From the NCBI GenBank assembly GCA_938040095.1, contig CALHXF010000047.1, forward strand, positions 1 to 39,682: DNA of 39,682 nucleotides, read 5' to 3'. Below are positions 37,544 through 39,682 of the stretch, in pieces (position 1 is the first letter of the stretch; the number at the start of each line of letters is the position of its first letter). This stretch comes from an uncultured Caulobacterales bacterium. GTDB lineage: Bacteria > Pseudomonadota > Alphaproteobacteria > Caulobacterales > Maricaulaceae. Both the position numbers and the translations under genes were made by a program. Under the pieces are notes generated by a model, which saw only the letters and a program-made list of their open reading frames with translations, was not told the origin of the DNA and searched no databases.

Positions 37544-38072
37544 CATGCGCAGTTTTCTAACCTTAATATCCGCAGCTCTTGTTGGGCTTGTTCCCGCACA
37601 GGCCTTTGCACAATTTTCCCCTGACTCATCGGCGGACACAGTTCTTTATGCAGATGATACGGTTTCATCTAATGGAGTTATTACCCTGACGGGGCAGGCG
37701 GATATCCGTCAAGGTGATGTCAGGCTGCTCGCCGATAAAATCCAAATTTATACTGAAGGAACAGGCGGCGGTTTGGTCTCGACGGATGGCTTTACCCGTA
37801 TGATCGCAACCGGTAATTTTTACTATATCACACCAGAGCAAGAGGTTCGTGGTGACAAGGGTGTTTACACACGCGACACTGAGAGCTTTATCGTGACGGG
37901 TGACGTCGTTTTACTTCAGGACGATAGCGTCGTGACAGGTAGCCGCTTGGATTACAATTTGTCGACACGTGCAGCTAAGGTTAAAGGCGACTGCAAAGGG
38001 CGCAGTTGCGCTAAAGAACAGCGCGTCGCGATTTTGATCAGGTCAAATAATTCCGCTCAAGGTACAAATTAA
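37544..38072 (+). CDS. lptA: LptA/OstA family LPS transport periplasmic protein
   Basis: Likely start MRSFLTLISAALVGLVPAQAFAQ (signal peptide) inside ORF 37470..38072; OstA-like beta repeats. Confidence 0.85.
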
Positions 38073-38839
38073 TGGCCGAAGCTGATCCACGTCTGAAACC
38101 TAAAATTATTACGCCACCTGCCACGGGCTTGGCGGCCAATAATATTGGCAAAGCCTATCGTGGACGCGTTGTTGTTAAAGACATCACGCTGACAGTTCAG
38201 CGCGGTGAAGTTGTTGCCCTTATGGGGCCGAACGGCGCAGGAAAGACAACCAGCTTCTATATGATCATGGGTTTGATTGAAGCTGACCGCGGTTCAATAT
38301 CATTGGACGGTCAAGACATCACAAAACTCCCGATGTATCAGCGCGCCCGCTTGGGTGTTGGCTACCTTCCGCAAGAACAATCTATTTTTCGCGGTCTCAC
38401 TGTCGAAGAGAACATCAAAGCTGTTGTTCAGCTGACCGAAAAAGATCGTTCAAAATGGGACGATAATGTTTCGGCCTTGTTGGACGAGTTAAATATCGGG
38501 CACATCCGTAAATCGCCAGCATTGGCACTATCCGGTGGTGAACGCCGCCGTGTTGAAATCGCGCGTGCGTTGGCATCGCGTCCAAGCTTCATTCTTTTGG
38601 ATGAGCCGTTCACAGGGATCGACCCAATCGCGATTGCAGATATCTCCGAACTTGTGCTGTATCTTAAAAAGCGCGGTATCGGCATCTTGATTACGGATCA
38701 TCGCGTGCGCGAGACACTAGATATCGTAGATCGTGCGTCGATCCTTTTCCAAGGCGAAGCTTTGTTCGAAGGTACACCAGATGAAATTCGCGCAAACCCA
38801 GACGTGCGACGTGTCTATCTAGGCGACAAATACGCGTAA
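38072..38839 (+). CDS. lptB: LPS export ABC transporter ATP-binding protein LptB
   Basis: GPNGAGKTTSFYMIMGLI, LPQEQSIFRGLTVEENI, LSGGERRRVEIARAL, LLDEPFTGIDPIAIADI. Confidence 0.96.
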   Translation: MAEADPRLKPKIITPPATGLAANNIGKAYRGRVVVKDITLTVQRGEVVALMGPNGAGKTTSFYMIMGLIEADRGSISLDGQDITKLPMYQRARLGVGYLPQEQSIFRGLTVEENIKAVVQLTEKDRSKWDDNVSALLDELNIGHIRKSPALALSGGERRRVEIARALASRPSFILLDEPFTGIDPIAIADISELVLYLKKRGIGILITDHRVRETLDIVDRASILFQGEALFEGTPDEIRANPDVRRVYLGDKYA

Positions 38840-38904
38840 CGTGAAAGTCGATCTGGGAGATCGATTTTCAGTTACGCCGATGCGTTTACGCATCAGCTAG
38901 AGCC

Positions 38905-39288
38905 TCACCTGTGGTAATTCGCCCAAACGTGGATGCGTTCCTCATTTTCGAGGAAAACGAATAGGTCGTCACAGTCTTTTATCCCTTCCTCTAGGTGGGT
39001 GCTTTTCGGGAATAACTCTGTTCGTTTCGATGGTCTGTTGGGCGCGTTTGCATCTTGACAAACTAATGTCTTTATAAATAATTCTGCATTTGTATCGAGG
39101 TTTTGAACTTCATGAATGTTGGTGGCCGTTTCAGGCACCCAATTTGGAATCCACCCTCTTGCTATAGCTCGATCTTCTATTACGTCCGAAAGCGTGTCGT
39201 AGGTGACATACATATGCTGCTCTGGCCCGTCGCAAGCCGTCAATAAGAACATAGGCGCGCAAATAATGGCGAGAGTTTTGGATGTCAT
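38905..39288 (-). CDS. Hypothetical lipoprotein
   Basis: Start MTSKTLAIICAPMFLLTACDG with lipobox LTAC. Confidence 0.6.
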   Translation of the reverse strand: MTSKTLAIICAPMFLLTACDGPEQHMYVTYDTLSDVIEDRAIARGWIPNWVPETATNIHEVQNLDTNAELFIKTLVCQDANAPNRPSKRTELFPKSTHLEEGIKDCDDLFVFLENEERIHVWANYHR

Positions 39289-39309
39289 ATCAAAGACCAA
39301 GATTTAACC

Positions 39310-39682
39310 TTACATATAACGCGAACTATCCCAGACTTGATCGAACGGTTTCGATCGTCCTGACGCTTGGACGATCAACAGATGTTCGCGTTGCATTTGG
39401 CGTGGCTCATCTACGCCACAGGCATGGGCGATAATTTCGACTTCTTTGATAATATTCTTGATATAATTATGGACCCGAACCGCTTTATTGGCCGGGTCGA
39501 GGCCCTTTTGTAATCTTGGATTATGGGTTGTGATGCCGGTAGGGCAGGTATTTTTATCGCACTTTAGGGCTTGGATGCAGCCGAGTGCGAACATGAATCC
39601 GCGCGCATTATTGACCATATCTGCGCCGGCGCAGAACGCCCAAGCGACATCCGCAGACGTTACCAATTTGCCCGAGGCAATA
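39310..39682 (-). CDS. FMN-binding glutamate synthase family protein, C-terminal part (5' end outside window)
   Basis: ADMVNNARGFMFALGCIQALKCDKNTCPTGITTHNPRLQKGL; reading frame open through the window edge. Confidence 0.88.
   Translation of the reverse strand, partial: IASGKLVTSADVAWAFCAGADMVNNARGFMFALGCIQALKCDKNTCPTGITTHNPRLQKGLDPANKAVRVHNYIKNIIKEVEIIAHACGVDEPRQMQREHLLIVQASGRSKPFDQVWDSSRYM

Noticed and set aside
1-39682. CRISPR arrays, tRNA/rRNA genes, IS elements, prophage or toxin-antitoxin modules
   Set aside because: No regularly spaced repeats, transposase/integrase ORFs, tRNA cloverleaf or rRNA sequence recognised by eye; a tRNAscan/Infernal/ISfinder run would be needed to exclude them formally.

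Overview
This is a 39.7 kb chromosomal window from what looks like an alphaproteobacterium (Caulobacterales/Maricaulales-like, inferred from gene content such as DUF1013/TrcR, DUF1192, DUF1465 and DUF465). It is mostly protein-coding on both strands, and I recognised no rRNA, tRNA, CRISPR array or intact mobile element. Main blocks: an Atm1-type ABC exporter; an SDR-DUF1330-DUF2855-crotonase operon with an AraC-family regulator; two tandem paralogous lipoproteins; a broken TadG-like pilus gene; a nitrilase, a carboxylesterase and a DadA-like oxidoreductase; two DUF465 proteins; TrcR/DUF1192/DUF1465/rpmE; an arsR-aquaporin pair; a phage-like orphan; efp with a SuhB-family protein; an ABC ATPase with an ABC-permease/M1-peptidase fusion; a gspEFGHIJKLM type II secretion operon; ada; RNase D; lptC-lptA-lptB; and the 3' part of a glutamate-synthase-like gene. 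Most notable observations: (1) a SuhB/inositol-monophosphatase homologue next to efp whose catalytic motif DPxDGT reads APMQGK, with further active-site loss, in an otherwise conserved protein; (2) an LptC carrying a C-terminal LptA/OstA domain, directly followed by a separate LptA with the same two-cysteine tail; (3) a TadG-like gene that has lost both conserved vWA metal-site segments and carries a frameshift; (4) a terminator followed by a Shine-Dalgarno-sequestering hairpin before an SDR gene; (5) a terminator-like hairpin in the probable 5' leader of trcR; (6) a 17-bp inverted repeat around a TATAAT and overlapping the arsR start codon; (7) a phage-like orphan with a DxD / TGRHIxIKPFN signature.
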